Shown: piece after piece, positions 32,414 to 44,800 of the stretch
How the letters are laid out: every line of letters starts with the position of its first letter
Position numbering within the stretch: the first letter of the stretch is position 1
From: Umbilicaria muhlenbergii
Taxonomy: Eukaryota; Ascomycota; Lecanoromycetes; Umbilicariales; Umbilicariaceae
DNA length: 64,000 nt
Reading direction: 5' to 3'
NCBI GenBank assembly: GCA_000611775.1
Contig: KK106981.1
Span: 6,222,312 to 6,286,311, forward strand
The notes under the pieces: generated by a model
Seen by the model: only the letters and a program-made list of their open reading frames with translations
What the model was told of the DNA's origin: nothing
The model's database searches: none
Translations under genes and position numbers: made by a program

Positions 32414-35361
32414 CTACATAACCACACAATCCTTATCCCTCCTCGCCGCCTCATCCTCCACCGCCTCTAACCCGCTCCTCCTCCTCGGCATAATCGGCTG
32501 CCCATCATACCCCGGCGCCCTAATCGGCGTCACCGGACTCCTCGCCACACTACTCCTCCTCCTCCCCGGCCCATGCGTACTGGCCGCCCCGCCGTACGCA
32601 GCGGCGTTCTGGCTATAGGCACTCAGTTGCCGCGGCCGCGTGCCTTGCATTGTCGGCCGCGGTGGCATGGCCGGCCCAGCCTCCACTGCAGGCGATACGG
32701 GTGGGGCGCTTGGGTGCGCGGGATGGTTGGGCGGCGGGTGGTAGGCGGGGCCCTTGGCCGCTTGCTCGTAGCTGGGTGGGGGCGCATCATCGCCTCTTTC
32801 CGGGTCCCGGGGTGCGCTTCCGCCGCGGGGTGGGACGAGGGGGCGGATATCTTGGCCGATGACTCGGCCAGAGCCACGAGTGCGGGTGGGGGGCTCGAAT
32901 TGGCCGGGGCGGCTCCCTTGGCCCCGGCGGTTGGACGATTCTTGGGAGTTGAGGTAGGCTTGAGAGAGCTCGTCTTCGCGTTGGCGAGCTAGCGCTTGTT
33001 GGCGGGAGCGATCTTCTTCTTCTTCTTGGAGTTGCATGGCGAGGGCGAGGTCGTGGTCTTCTTGTTCGGTGGTGGGGGAGGCGGCAAGGTTGAGCGTTTG
33101 GGAAAGGGGTTGGTCTTGGTCGTCATTGGTGTTGTGGTTCAAGGGATGGGACTGGCGCGATCTGTTGGAGTTATTAGATCGAGTGACTGTCGTCCAACCT
33201 TGATCGTCTGCGGAGGTAGTGCCGTTAGTTTGCAATTGACTGGAGCTCCCCACGTTCCCAACAGGTCGAAAGTCCCCGGAGAAGTACTCGCAGCCTTCGC
33301 CGTTGACATCAACCAAACTTTCCCAGACTACCTCTGCATGTCCCGCATAGCCCATATCAGTGACTAATGTGAGAAGCTGGCCAGATCTCGGATGTTTGTA
33401 AAGATTGCTGAAATGATCATTTCGAAATAGTATTGCAATCGAGCCGGGACTAAGAACTTCATTCATGGTATCCAGTCCATAGCCGGTAAGTTGCGTTGCA
33501 GTCGACGAAAGGAAGAATTTAATGCTGGCAATGTCTTCTAGTAAAAGTTGCTCTTCCTGACTCAGCCCCTCTCTTTGTAACTTGTCTTCCAATTCTTCTT
33601 CCCGGAACATGAGATTCTGGGCATCTTCGTACGTCTTCGCTGAGCGATTCAAGGCAGCGTAGGCTGGATGGTTCCGCGGTGGAAGCCAGCCATGAATCAG
33701 CGGTATGGCAAAGGTGCTGTAAAGTCTCATTTCTCTTGTCTCTTCGAAGCCCCCGGGCCGTCTACTTTCCTGAAGGGTATCTGGAAGGTTCAATACTGAA
33801 GCGTCCATGAGATTTGGAGGCTTCATTTGAGCCGATATGAAGCGAGGATTCACATTCATGCCGGTGTGTAACGTGATCAAAAAGGCGTACAAATCCCCGA
33901 CGTCAGGGAGTTCTTGTGCAGCATCCCCTCTGCGGCCGGAAGTCAGCTCATCAAATACAGCATCAAGCAATAAACCCAATGACACTTGCTCCCGTACTCG
34001 TAGAGTTTCCACAAGTGCAGTGTTGACATCCGCTGGTGTTGATAGTGTAAGAGCGTTGACAAGGGCAAGCAGAGGGCAAGGACCGTTTGCGTTTTGCACG
34101 AGAATTGGTGATGTTCTCGGGTTAGTGGACGATGAAGCATCATACCAGTTGATGAGTTTGATCTGGTAAGTCTCACTTCTCTGCTTGGTTGCTCTGATAT
34201 GCTGAGCCTCTGCATCCGAAGCCGATAGTTTGGGCACCACTTCAGCTTTGACCGGTCCGGCTGCCGTGGTAGCAAGTTGTGACAGCTCTACTGATTCTGA
34301 ATTCTGCGGAAGTGCTGGAAGATGTTTATTTGTAGCTAGAAAGGGACCCGCCGACGAACACTCATCGACTGTAGAAGGACCTTCTGGTTGCTGCGGTAGA
34401 ACCTCATCTTGTTGTGATTCGGCAGGGTATGACACCGACCCCGTCTGAGGCTCTCCGGAAATGTTTGTATCCGAAGGGTGTTGGACTTCCTCTGAAGTGA
34501 ACGATATCAGCGAAGATTGTGCAGATGTTGTTTTGTGGTTGTTTTTTGAGAGTTCCGCAGGCACACCTGGGGCTTGTCGCTGTGGGGGTTCGAGACCTGA
34601 ATTGGACCAAGGTTCTTGCGATGACAACCCACTATAGGGAGATTCATCCGATATATTCAAGGCGGCGGTCTGAGCTATTGGTATATCGACTGCATAGACT
34701 TAGCAAACGGCAGACACAAGGAAGAAGTAAAGGATCACCCACAGGGAGACTGTTTACGAAGCGGTCGAAGTGGCGCTCCGTTCGGTGGTGGAGGGCTGGC
34801 AGAGAGCTCGCCCCAGATGTTGGCACTGCTGACTTCTTGTGGCCGTGCTATTTCTGGCACAGTATAGTTTTGGTTCGTCGAACGAAGATATGGGTTATTT
34901 GAGTGGTGGCTGACTGGGGAAAGTGATTGCGGAACATTCCCGTCCGGCTCAGAAGCGTCAGGTCTCTTTTGTGCCGATCCTGTAGACCTTTGACTGTCGA
35001 ATGATGATCGGGGAGTTTCCGCAGGACCTGGCCGCAAAGATGCAGGAAGCCCTTCGTCTCCCCATGGATTTTCCACGCCTGTGCCCGTTCCGCCAACCTT
35101 CAATGTTGCAGGTATTTCGCCATCTCCTTTTCGCCTGTCGATAGCAAGGTCAGCCCATCCCTCACTCATAGCTGGGATGGGCAGTTGAGATTTCGAATCC
35201 ACCCCAGCGTTTTCCCACGATGCGCTGGGCTGATCCCGACTGTTGTTTTGTGTTCCTGTTTGGCTCCGTGATATGGGTGTGACCGGGTATGGTGAGATGT
35301 TTGGTGATTGATGTTCTTGTGGCGCAGTGACTCTTGCAGCCACCGGTTTTCGTAGGACCAT
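32414..35361 (-). CDS. MINDY-family deubiquitinase with C-terminal CaaX box
   Basis: Two exons: 35361-34743 and 34689-32414 (53-nt intron); 964 residues. MINDY enzymes are cysteine proteases that trim Lys48-linked ubiquitin chains. The catalytic core shows the Gln/Cys motif VQNANGPCPLLALVNAL (Cys near residue 411) and the His motif FRNDHFSNLY (His near 632) followed by LVTDMGY. A motif interacting with ubiquitin, DLALAMQLQEEEED, lies near residue 750, as in MINDY-1/2. The first 350 residues and the region after the MIU are disordered (Ser/Pro-, then Arg/Pro/Gly-rich). The last four residues are CVVM, a CaaX prenylation signal, predicted to attach the enzyme to membranes. The yeast relative is Miy1. 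Confidence 0.92.
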
Positions 35362-36133
35362 CGTGATCTGAATGCTCTTAGACTACTACCATGCACCTGG
35401 TCGGCTGCTGGCGATACCCCACTGGTAAGCACGCAGGGACCTGCGGTAGATGTGGATGTATAAGGCGTGTCAGTGATAACCAAAGTTTAGCTCAATATGT
35501 CCGATGGTCGCTAGAATATACTTGAAGTCAACGATATACGAGTGTTCAACGCTCCATCCGCGCTCTGGGGCGATGCAGGCGTGGCGGAACAGCGAACTGC
35601 GAGAGGTGATCGGCTAGGCAGAGGCCCGGGTTATCAATGCAAAGATACTACTGAGTTCAATAAGACATGCCGCCGGGACAGCGATGAAAGAGTGTCGGGG
35701 TGTAGCCAGCGAACAAGATGTCACGGTTGTTTACGAATCATTGGAGAGCTTTCCTGCTAATTGGCTCCGGCTTGCGCGTCGGTCGAGTTGAAAGGCAGGG
35801 AGGCAGCGTGCTAATCGATAAGTGGCGGGTGCCACTGGCCACGACTGTGGCTGAGCCAGCGGCGCATTTGAGGCGCGCCCTATGACGCGGCTGCCGTAGC
35901 TCGAGAAGCTCGGGCCACATCCGCATTCCAGAATTTCCGAGCACGGCTGAAGCTTTTTCTACTCTCTACTCGACTGCCATGTCGAGTTGTCACTCTGAGT
36001 TCACAATGCTTCCTTTGTCGTAGGGTTCCTATAGGAAGACTTCGACCATGATGAGGAGCATGATCGTAGGGCACCTTTATATGTGATAGCCCATAGCACA
36101 TCAGCAGGCCACTCCTTGATCATACACGTTACG
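35362..36133. other. divergent promoter region, MINDY-type gene / TRM6
   Basis: The two flanking genes are transcribed away from each other. No additional gene or clear motif seen. Confidence 0.4.
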
Positions 36134-37962
36134 ATGCACGCGCTCATACTCCCCAACGTCTATGTCGCTTTGCGCCTACCTTCAGATACACTCAAGGTCC
36201 TCCAGATTGTGCCAAACACGTATGTCATATAGCTTGAGTGAGCAGTCTCGTGCCTTTCCCCTTTGCTTCCTGCCATTGGTTGATTTCCATCAGCACCATC
36301 TCGATCGGCAAGTATGGCTCCTTTCAAGCCAACCATATCCTCGGCCGCCCATATCACCTCACGTTCGAGATTCTCGACAAGGCCGACGATTCGATTCTTT
36401 CAAGCCTGCGGATAGTACCGGCGGCAGAATTATACGCCGACATTATCGAAGAAGAATTAGAGACATTAGCTGGTGGCGAAGATGGCAAGGTAATCAACGG
36501 AAAGGATGGGGTGGAGTACGAGCTTGTCGCCGAGAATGGTGAGGTGGTAATGCGGACGAACCGTCAGACCGTCGATGACCCTAGTAGTCAAATTATGTCG
36601 CAAGACGAAATAGAAGCGCTCAAGAGAGAGGGCACAGGTTCTGGAAAGGACCTTATCGCCAAGATTATCGAGTCGCATTCTGCCTTGGATCAAAAGACCG
36701 CCTTCGCATTAGCGAAATATACCCTTCGGAAAGCGAAGAAGTATCTGCGAAGGTTTACGGTATCGCCGGTGGATGTGCCTCTCTTAACGCATTGGATAAT
36801 GACCGAAAAGGAGCCAATGAAAATAATGGAACTTAGAGAAGAGATGCTAGCATTGGTTGGTAGCTGGTCCAACGTTCATTTTGGAGGCTCCAACGGTGTC
36901 TATAGCCGCGAAGACGGGACAGGGCAGGTCGGCGGTGGCAGATGGCTGATAGTCGATGAAACAGGCGGACTGGTCGTTGCGGCTATGGCTGAGAAGATGG
37001 GTATCCTTTACCCGCAAGAACCAGACCAGCGCTCAGAGCCAGCGTCAAATATACATGACGATCTCGATGACGGCGATACAGACATCACCAACGGCGCCTC
37101 AGAAGATCCCAATTCCGGAAAGCAGCAGATTGCACCATCAAATCGACCTAACGCTACGCACCAGAACTTGGCGATGTCTGCTCAGACCAATACAATCACC
37201 GTGGTTCATGCAAACTCTCAACCAAATCTGTCACTCCTAAAGTACTTTCTCTTTGACTCAACGAATCCGTCGTCTTCTCATCCACTCAACAGCCACTTGA
37301 AGACGGTATCCTGGCTCCAAATCCTTTCACCATTAGACGACGCTGGCTATGCCGAACCCGAGGTCGTTCCTGACGACATACTCAAGACCTACAAGAGTGG
37401 CAAAAGGGGCAACTATTATCGTAAACGTCGACGATGGCACCGCATAAAGTCTGTCGTGGATGAAACCCGTGCTGGAGGCTACGATGGCTTAATCGTAGCA
37501 TCGTTCATGAACCCAGATACGATCATACATCACGCAGTCCCACTGCTTCGTGGTGGCGCTCAAGTTGTGGTGTACTCGCCAAACATTGAACAACTAGCGG
37601 AGCTGGCAGACTGCTATTCGACAGCACGGCGAACGGCCTTCCTGAACAACCCAAGAGAGGATCCGAATGAGGATTTCCCCCTTAACCCTACGCTTCTCCT
37701 CGCTCCAACAATACAGACGGCAAGGTGTAGGAACTGGCAAGTCCTGCCTGGCAGGACGCATCCGCTCATGACTGGAAGAGGCGGAGCCGAAGGGTACATC
37801 TTTACTGCCACGAGGGTGTTACCCGCCGAAGGAAAAGTGGAGGCCAGAGGCAAGTTCAAGAGGCGGAAAGCCGGCGACGGTGGTAAAGGAGATGAAACAG
37901 GCTCCAAGCAGGACTCTGTAGACCCGGTTGCGGAGCAAGCGCTTCCGACTGGGGCCGTATGA
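36134..37962 (+). CDS. TRM6: tRNA m1A58 methyltransferase non-catalytic subunit Trm6
   Basis: Two exons: 36134-36219 and 36294-37962 (74-nt intron); 584 residues. The start gives MHALILPNVYVALRLPSDTL, and the junction leads into TTISIGKYGSFQANHILGRP and YHLTFEILDKADD, typical of Trm6/Gcd10. Further family segments are IIESHSALDQKTAFALAKYT, KAKKYLRRFTVSPVDVPLL and RWLIVDETGGLVVAAMAEKMGILYP. Trm6 pairs with the catalytic Trm61 to methylate A58 in the T-loop of tRNAs in the nucleus and, in yeast, stabilises initiator tRNA. It has lost the S-adenosylmethionine site of its partner. The C-terminal tail is charged and disordered. The gene is convergent with ARPC3, only 133 bp away. Confidence 0.94.
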
Positions 37963-38095
37963 GAGTGGATAGCACTTGCAATCCGAAGGTAAATACGCAT
38001 CAGCATCATCATGAAAGATCTATTTGGAGCTCACGAAGAGGTCTTCACGGATAATCATTGGTATCGGACGAAGAAGGCGCAAAGACTGTGACCGA

Positions 38096-38988
38096 TCATA
38101 GCGACTTGCCCATGAACTTCCTCTTCGTAAAGCTCAACCACCACTAACACCGCATCAGCGAACTTCCATGCTAACATCAGTTCTTCAACTGCGGAAGACC
38201 TTACCTTGCTCGGCGTATTCCCACCGGCATATACCCTTGCCAATAGCCTCATTGCCAACTCCTGCCGTACTTGCGAGAGATATCTAAAACCCATCAGCAT
38301 TTTCCTGACTCGAGACCTATTATTCCAGGCAATGGTACTGTCTTAACGTCTCCGCATCCTGCCTGTCTCGCGGCGCCTCAAATGCTTGATTTAATGGGAA
38401 GCTTGCATCGCCTGGTATGGCGAATTGGTCGAGCGCTGTGTTCATAAGAGCCTATCCCCGTGACAAGTCATATCAGCCATCCATCACCCATTCTTGACCC
38501 TTCTTGACGACGAGTTTCCATTCTCGCTGTCTTAGTAGACATACCTTCTCCGCCTCCCTACTTCCCATTGCCTTCCCTATCTTTCCCAAACACTCACTGA
38601 CAAACAAGATCCCATAAATGAGTAACCTGTCCGCCGGTCCCTTGATCTCAAAGTTCCGGAAAAACGTATTTGCTCGAAATAACGACAGGACGTCGTCTAA
38701 AGCATCATATGATTCGGAGTCTGGGTCAATGTCGAGGTCGGACGTGCCGGGGGGAGCAGCGGGTAGGACGTAGGCGGGGCCTCGGGTACGTGTGCGGAGA
38801 GGGAGAAGAGCAATATTGCCTGTAGAGCCGCTTAGACTATATTCCTCGTGCGCATAGTATATAGAGCACAGTGCGGTGGAGAACTCACCAATCACACGGA
38901 CATCCTGGTCTTGAAGGAAGATGGAGTGGTAAGCCTGCAGTGGTCAGATATCTCAGGTCTTAGAAGGGAACATGGAGCTTACAGGCAT
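38096..38988 (-). CDS. ARC18: Arp2/3 complex 21-kDa subunit (ARPC3)
   Basis: Six exons: 38988-38983, 38934-38889, 38819-38545, 38451-38339, 38283-38205, 38143-38096; 188 residues. The first exon codes only Met-Pro and the next gives AYHSIFLQDQDVRVIG. The centre reads ALLPLRTRTRGPAY and LFRANTFFRNFEIKGPADRL, followed by IYGILFVSECLGKI. Later exons give FAIPGDASFPLNQAFEAP, YLSQVRQELAMRLL and the end WWLSFTKRKFMGKSL, all characteristic of this subunit. It is a structural part of the seven-subunit Arp2/3 complex, which nucleates branched actin in endocytosis. Its start is 259 bp from the NOP2 start on the other strand, so the two genes probably share a divergent promoter. An insertion around SDLDIDPDSESYD is longer than in yeast. 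Confidence 0.95.
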
Positions 38989-39247
38989 AGCGACGGTGTA
39001 TTGATAAGGAACAGGGAGCACTGAAGGCTGGATACAGCACGTACGGAAAGCACGTACGGAATCCTCGCCTTACGGGTCACGGTCGTCGTCACACGCCGCA
39101 TAGGGCTGAGAACGAGATGACGCTAACAATTAAGGGTGGTAGCCGAGACCGGGGTCTGAGTCGAACTTTTTTGGTACGCTTGTCCATCAGGGCAAGAAGT
39201 GCTTCAAGAAAGGCATCACTCTTGCGAAAGAAGTTCGACTCGTCAAC

Positions 39248-41422
39248 ATGGGAGTCGGCAGGCGCATGAAAAAGCAAGGTCCTCCGCCACCGCTTGACGA
39301 ATCGAAGATATCCTCGTTGAAGAAGAGAAAGGCTGCCGACAGCGAAGCAGATGCGCGGGGAAAGAAACGAAAAGCGTCTGGGGAGGTGATCGCGCCGACG
39401 CCGCTAAAGAAAGCCGTCAATGGTACTGCGAACTCGGGTTTGGAACAGAGTACCAAGGGGGGCTTCAACAATGGCAAGAACGCTCAAGGCACAACAAGCA
39501 AGAAGTCCGCCCCGAAACCACAGCCTACGAAGAAAGTTGCTCTGCCTGTGGACAGTTCAGGCGACGATGCAGCCGACTTACTTGGAGAGGACATTGATGG
39601 ATCATTGGAGGGCTCAGAAGATGACATGGATGAGGGCCTGCAAGACGAGTTTCTCGAGTCTGGTTCTTCTGTCTACGATTCGGATCCGGACCAAGAAAGA
39701 GCTATGTTCTCAGAGGATGAAGGCGAATCGGATGCGGAAGAAAAGCTGACAGCAGCGAACATCGAGGGTTTGTCCAGGCGATTAGATGCTGAACAAGAGG
39801 ACGAAGCAGCGGAGGCACAATTGGAATTGGAGGAAGCGGCATTACAGACCAACATCGACGGCGACAAGCCCAAAGTCCTAGATGATGCAGCAGAAGACGA
39901 AGAAGGGGCCACCGCAGCCATGCGCCTAGCTCCCGACCTCCAGCTCCTCCGAACACGTATCACAGACACGATCCGCATTCTCGACGATTTTTCCAAACTA
40001 TCAGAAGAAGGCCGCTCCCGTGCCGAATACACTACTCAGCTCCTCAAAGACATTTGCGTCTACTACGGCTACTCCCATTTCCTCGCCTCCAAACTGTTCG
40101 ATCTCTTCCCACCCCGTGAAGCTTTCGCCTTCTTCGAAGCCAACGAAACCCCCCGTCCCATCGTCATCCGCACCAACACCCTCAAAACCCACCGTCGTGA
40201 CCTTGCCCAAGCCCTCATCAACCGCGGCGTAACTCTCGAGCCCGTAGGCAAGTGGTCGAAAGTCGGCCTCCAAGTCTTCGAATCGCAAGTCCCACTAGGC
40301 GCTACCCCCGAATACCTAGCGGGTCACTACATTCTGCAAGCCGCATCCTCCTTCCTCCCCGTCATGGCACTCGCCCCCCAAGAACACGAACGAATCCTCG
40401 ACATGGCCGCCGCCCCCGGTGGAAAAACCACCTACATCGCCGCCCTCATGAAAAACACCGGCTGCATCTTCGCCAACGACAGCAACAAATCGCGCGCTAA
40501 AGGTCTTATCGGTAATATCCACCGCCTGGGGGCCAAAAACACCATCGTCTGCAACCACGACGCCCGCTCCTTCCCTAAAGTCATCGGCGGCTTCGACCGC
40601 GTCCTTCTTGACGCCCCTTGCTCTGGCACCGGCGTCATCGCTAAAGACCCCAGCGTCAAAACTAACAAGACCGAGAAAGACTTCCTGCTGCTCCCGCATC
40701 TGCAGAAACAACTCCTCCTCGCCGCTATCGACTCTGTCGACCATGCCAGTAAGACGGGGGGGTATATCGTCTATTCTACCTGTAGCGTCACGGTCGAGGA
40801 AAATGAACAGGTGGTGCAGTACGCGCTGTCGAAACGACCGAATGTTAAACTTGTGGAAACGGGCCTTACGTTTGGGGTGGAAGGGTTTGTGAGTTATATG
40901 GGGAAGCAATTCGATCCCAAGATGAAATTGACGAGGAGGTATTATCCGCATGCTTATAACGTGGATGGGTTCTTCGTCAGCAAGTTCAAGAAAGTGGGAC
41001 CGTCGCCGGGCGTGGCTGCGAATGGGGCCGAGTCGGTCAAGAACGGCAGTGGGAAGGAGGGGGTTGAGGTGGGGGTGCAGGGGGGTGATAAGACGCCGAT
41101 TCTGACGGAGGAGAAGGAGAAGGAGGATCGCTTTGGTGGGTGGGATGATGAAGAGGATGAGAAGTTGATGGAGAGGGCGGAGAGGAGGCGGTTGAAGAGG
41201 AAGGGGAGGGATCCGAAGGGTGTGAAACCGAAGAAGGGGAAGGAGGGCGGGGAGGATGTGGCGAGTGGAGATGCTTGGAAGAATGCTACGAGTGGAGAAA
41301 AGGTCGGTGGGAAGAGCGAAGACGTGCCGAAAGCGAATGGCAGCGGCAGCGCTGATGTTACGAGCAAGAAGAGCACGAAGTCGGAAACGAAGACAAAGGT
41401 GAATACGAGCCGGGCCACATAA
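39248..41422 (+). CDS. NOP2: 25S rRNA (cytosine-C5) methyltransferase Nop2
   Basis: 724 residues in one exon. A basic/acidic nucleolar N-terminus (KKRKAADSEADARGKKRKAS, then long acidic stretches) precedes the NOL1/NOP2/Sun domain. Visible are APQEHERILDMAAAPGGKTT (S-adenosylmethionine site), LDAPCSGTGVIAKDPSVK (motif IV, with the Cys that releases product) and YSTCSVTVEENEQVV (motif VI, catalytic Cys). RYYPHAYNVDGFFVSKFKK closes the domain. The C-terminal 130 residues are Lys/Glu/Gly-rich. Nop2 methylates 25S rRNA and is needed for 60S subunit assembly in the nucleolus. The start at 39248 (ATGGGAG) fits the family N-terminus MGxxxK. No intron, unlike most neighbours. Confidence 0.95.
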   Translation: MGVGRRMKKQGPPPPLDESKISSLKKRKAADSEADARGKKRKASGEVIAPTPLKKAVNGTANSGLEQSTKGGFNNGKNAQGTTSKKSAPKPQPTKKVALPVDSSGDDAADLLGEDIDGSLEGSEDDMDEGLQDEFLESGSSVYDSDPDQERAMFSEDEGESDAEEKLTAANIEGLSRRLDAEQEDEAAEAQLELEEAALQTNIDGDKPKVLDDAAEDEEGATAAMRLAPDLQLLRTRITDTIRILDDFSKLSEEGRSRAEYTTQLLKDICVYYGYSHFLASKLFDLFPPREAFAFFEANETPRPIVIRTNTLKTHRRDLAQALINRGVTLEPVGKWSKVGLQVFESQVPLGATPEYLAGHYILQAASSFLPVMALAPQEHERILDMAAAPGGKTTYIAALMKNTGCIFANDSNKSRAKGLIGNIHRLGAKNTIVCNHDARSFPKVIGGFDRVLLDAPCSGTGVIAKDPSVKTNKTEKDFLLLPHLQKQLLLAAIDSVDHASKTGGYIVYSTCSVTVEENEQVVQYALSKRPNVKLVETGLTFGVEGFVSYMGKQFDPKMKLTRRYYPHAYNVDGFFVSKFKKVGPSPGVAANGAESVKNGSGKEGVEVGVQGGDKTPILTEEKEKEDRFGGWDDEEDEKLMERAERRRLKRKGRDPKGVKPKKGKEGGEDVASGDAWKNATSGEKVGGKSEDVPKANGSGSADVTSKKSTKSETKTKVNTSRAT

Positions 41423-41887
41423 TCTTAGCTACCATCGCTCAGTGCAGTCATCTCAACATTCCCCACAAGGCGTAACCTATCCAATGTCGGAGAGAAAGTA
41501 GAATTCCATATCTATGTATCAACGACCTGCTCTACGTCTCAAGGATAAGAATGTACACCGAGATAGATCTAACCGGCACCATCGTGTCGTGACTGTATTT
41601 CCCCCCCCCCCGCGTACCTGCTATTTGATTCCAAATCGCCAATCGAACCGACTTGGTATCTCCAACGCCCCAATCTCAATCTCGCAGTCAAAAGTCTCAT
41701 AACGATCGTGTCCTCATAGAAATCATGAACCCCCTTCCCTCCTCCTTCTTCCGTCTTCCATCTTCCATCTTCTACATTCTCACTCCTCACTCCACCCTCC
41801 ATCTCCCACTCCCTTCTCCCTCATCTTCCCCCCCCCCTCCCTTCCCCCTCATGCCTCCCCCCACTTTCTGTCCCCTCCCGAGGGACC
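41423..41887. other. convergent intergenic region with pyrimidine runs
   Basis: 3' regions of NOP2 and the MATH/RING gene. Contains C10 near 41600 and long TC-rich stretches (41720-41880). No gene seen. Confidence 0.5.
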
Positions 41888-44800
41888 CTAAGTCCTCCAA
41901 ATCCTCACCACAGCCTTAACATCCCTCCGACAAACCGGACAAACCTCCACCGCCCTCGCGCACTCCTCACAAGCAACCACATGCCCGCAATCAAACAGCA
42001 ACGCGTCCATCTCCTGCTCGTAGCAAATCCGACAAAGCGCCATCTCCTCGTCCGCAACCTCATACCGCATCGTCCCCTTCCCGAACCGCTTCCCCCGCCT
42101 CCACCCGCCCGTGTACGTATTCCCCGTCGTCGCGTACACCATCTCCCCCTCGCCCTCGGGCAAATCCCGCACCCAGTTCCCCGTGTAGGTGTCGCCGTTG
42201 GCGTAGGCCATGCGGCCGCGTCCCCATTTCTGGCCGGCGACGAAGGCGCCGGTGTAGGCGTCGCCGGTGAGGGCGATGCGGGTGCCGGGGCCGTGGGGGC
42301 GGCCGTGCAGGAGGGTGACGGAGACGTATTCGGAGCCGAAGTAGTTTTGGACCAGGTGCGGGGCCTGGAGGGAGGGGTTGCTGGCGAGGAGGGAGAGGTG
42401 GGAGATGTAGTCGTGGACGTCGGGGTAGTTGCCGAGGGCTTCGATGGCTTGGCTTCTGCGGCGGGGTTAGTGGCGTGTGTTGAGGGATGGGGGAGGATAG
42501 GGGGAGGGACGGACTCTTTTTCGGAGAGGTGCTTTTGCACGATGAGGATGACGCCGTCGGAGAATGTGCCTGGTTCGAGGACTCGATCGGGGTTTAGGGC
42601 TTTTTGGGCTTCGTAGCGGTGGGATTCGATCCAGTGGTCGTAGGGGACGCCGGAGGGTAAATGCAGTATGTGTTTTGTGATGACTGCGATCTTCTCGGTT
42701 CGCTTGACAAGGAAGGTCCCGACGCCGACAAGGATCTGCGACTCGGCATCGAAGGTCTTGAGGAAGATGTAAATCTCCTGATCGGGAGCGTAAGCTTCAG
42801 AAGCTAATCTCGCAGGCTGTGTGAGCTCTGACGCCGCTGGTCTTTCATTAGTCGTCAATGACTCTTCGGTTTCTGCCATGATTGTGTCTTCTCCGTCAAC
42901 AGTGTGTTGTGTTACAGTTTCAGTGGATTGGTTCAATCCGCCGAACATTGGCAAACCGGAGCCATCAAGAATTAAGCCGCCGTGCGGACTGGACGTGCCT
43001 TGAGCTACTGGAGATGTTAGCGTCTGGTCTTCCTGAGAGTCCTCAGATGGTCGGTCGGTTGAGCCAGTTGGAGATGCTGATTCTGCTCGCCTTGCATCAG
43101 TCATGTACGATCAGAATAGACACTTGACTTACTGGAGGGCACGACATGTAGCCAAAGACGCTGTCCGTTCAGCACGCCCTGGCCGTACTCTGCTTCAAAC
43201 AATTGGACATCTCCATGTTTGCGTTGAAGGTGAGGGGCACCCCTGACGCCGTAATCGATGCTCGCATTCACAGCCCACAACAGACATTGTTCAGGGGTTT
43301 CTGCAACTTTCACCACCGCAGCTAGGTGCTTTTGCACATCGCGACAGGTAGCTGATGAAGGTACCTCGATCTCAAAAATGGATCCAGGATCGTTGGATCC
43401 TAATTGAGCGTCCCAAGGATCGAAACTCCCTTTACCATAACGCCCACTGAAGATGTCTGATTTGTAGACCTGAACAGGCACCATTACTGGTTTGGCATCA
43501 GACAGCACTGCAGGTAGCTCTGTGCTTTCCTGTTGCTGCTGCGCTTGTTGCACTTCCACGTGCTGTGTAACTGATTGTGGCAAGCCCAGCTGTTGTTGCC
43601 AAAAAAGCTCCCCAAGCTCGTTATCGGGTGCTATAGAGATGGCACATGTCAGCTTGTCAAAATTCAATCAGGACGAAAGAGCCATGGAGCTTAATGAGAT
43701 CAGACTGATCACACCTATCTGACTGTTTGATTTGAAAGTGATGCTGGAGAAGAAAAGCTAGCAGCGAAGGAGAGCATTGATTTGAAAGAAGCACTCAAAA
43801 GCATGAAGGCAGATAAATGCTATAAGATGTAGGAATTTACAACTTACACACTTGCTGCATCCGCTTCTGTGGTCGAGGTAAGGAAACCGGCTCAACTGAA
43901 TTGCTTGTCTTCAGGAGATCGTTACGAATGTAAAGCACAACATAAGCGACAGGCTGGCAGCCTTTCCTATCATCACCAACGCCTTCGTGGGCCTCGATAG
44001 CTTGCTTCCGCGTAACGTGGACCACTTCTTGTCGGGATTTGCGATTCGCATACTTCACCCATTTAGTACCTGGTCCGTTGGGGCGAACGATCGTGCAAAA
44101 ATTGCGAGCTTCGAGATCGCCATCATGAACCACCATGCTGTGAAGAGTATAGTTGACTTCACCACCTGCTGTGGGATGCCAAGAATATAAGTTGATTTCA
44201 TCGTTCAGCTTGATTTTGTGGCTCAGCCTGTCCCATCGTCGGGCTTTCTCGTCGTATTGCCGGCGCTCGAGTTCGATTTGCAAGACTGAGGGGGAAAAGT
44301 CAGACGATCTATGGCGCCAGAACCCCTCGGCATCAGATTCGCTCCCTATTGCTCCATCGACCGCCTCTTGCACACTCTTGGCCCCCTTTTTCACGACAGG
44401 ACTTCTCGGTCCTTGGGATGCCATGATGTCGCCATCGGAACTACTAATATTCGCCTGTGGAAAGGGGTCCGACTGTCTTAGTGTAATTAGGTGGTCAAAA
44501 AGGTCTTCGCACCGGCCATTGGAGTTTCCATCAGCAACTTCAGCGTTGAGGAGTTCTCGAAGCACGTCCCACATATTAATAACGTCGCATATCTGTTTAG
44601 AATCTCGTCCGTACCATTTGAGTACCTCATGGATCCTCTGTAAGGAAAGGGTTGAGTGATGCGTAGTGGGGTCGTACATCTTCGATAGCAAGCTTTTTGT
44701 CTCCTGCAAAAGCCACCTCGGCCTCACGTGCGCAAACTTGGTGGGATCCGGAAGGTAAGCTTTGCAAACAATATCTCTGAAAGGTTTGAGATGAAACCAG

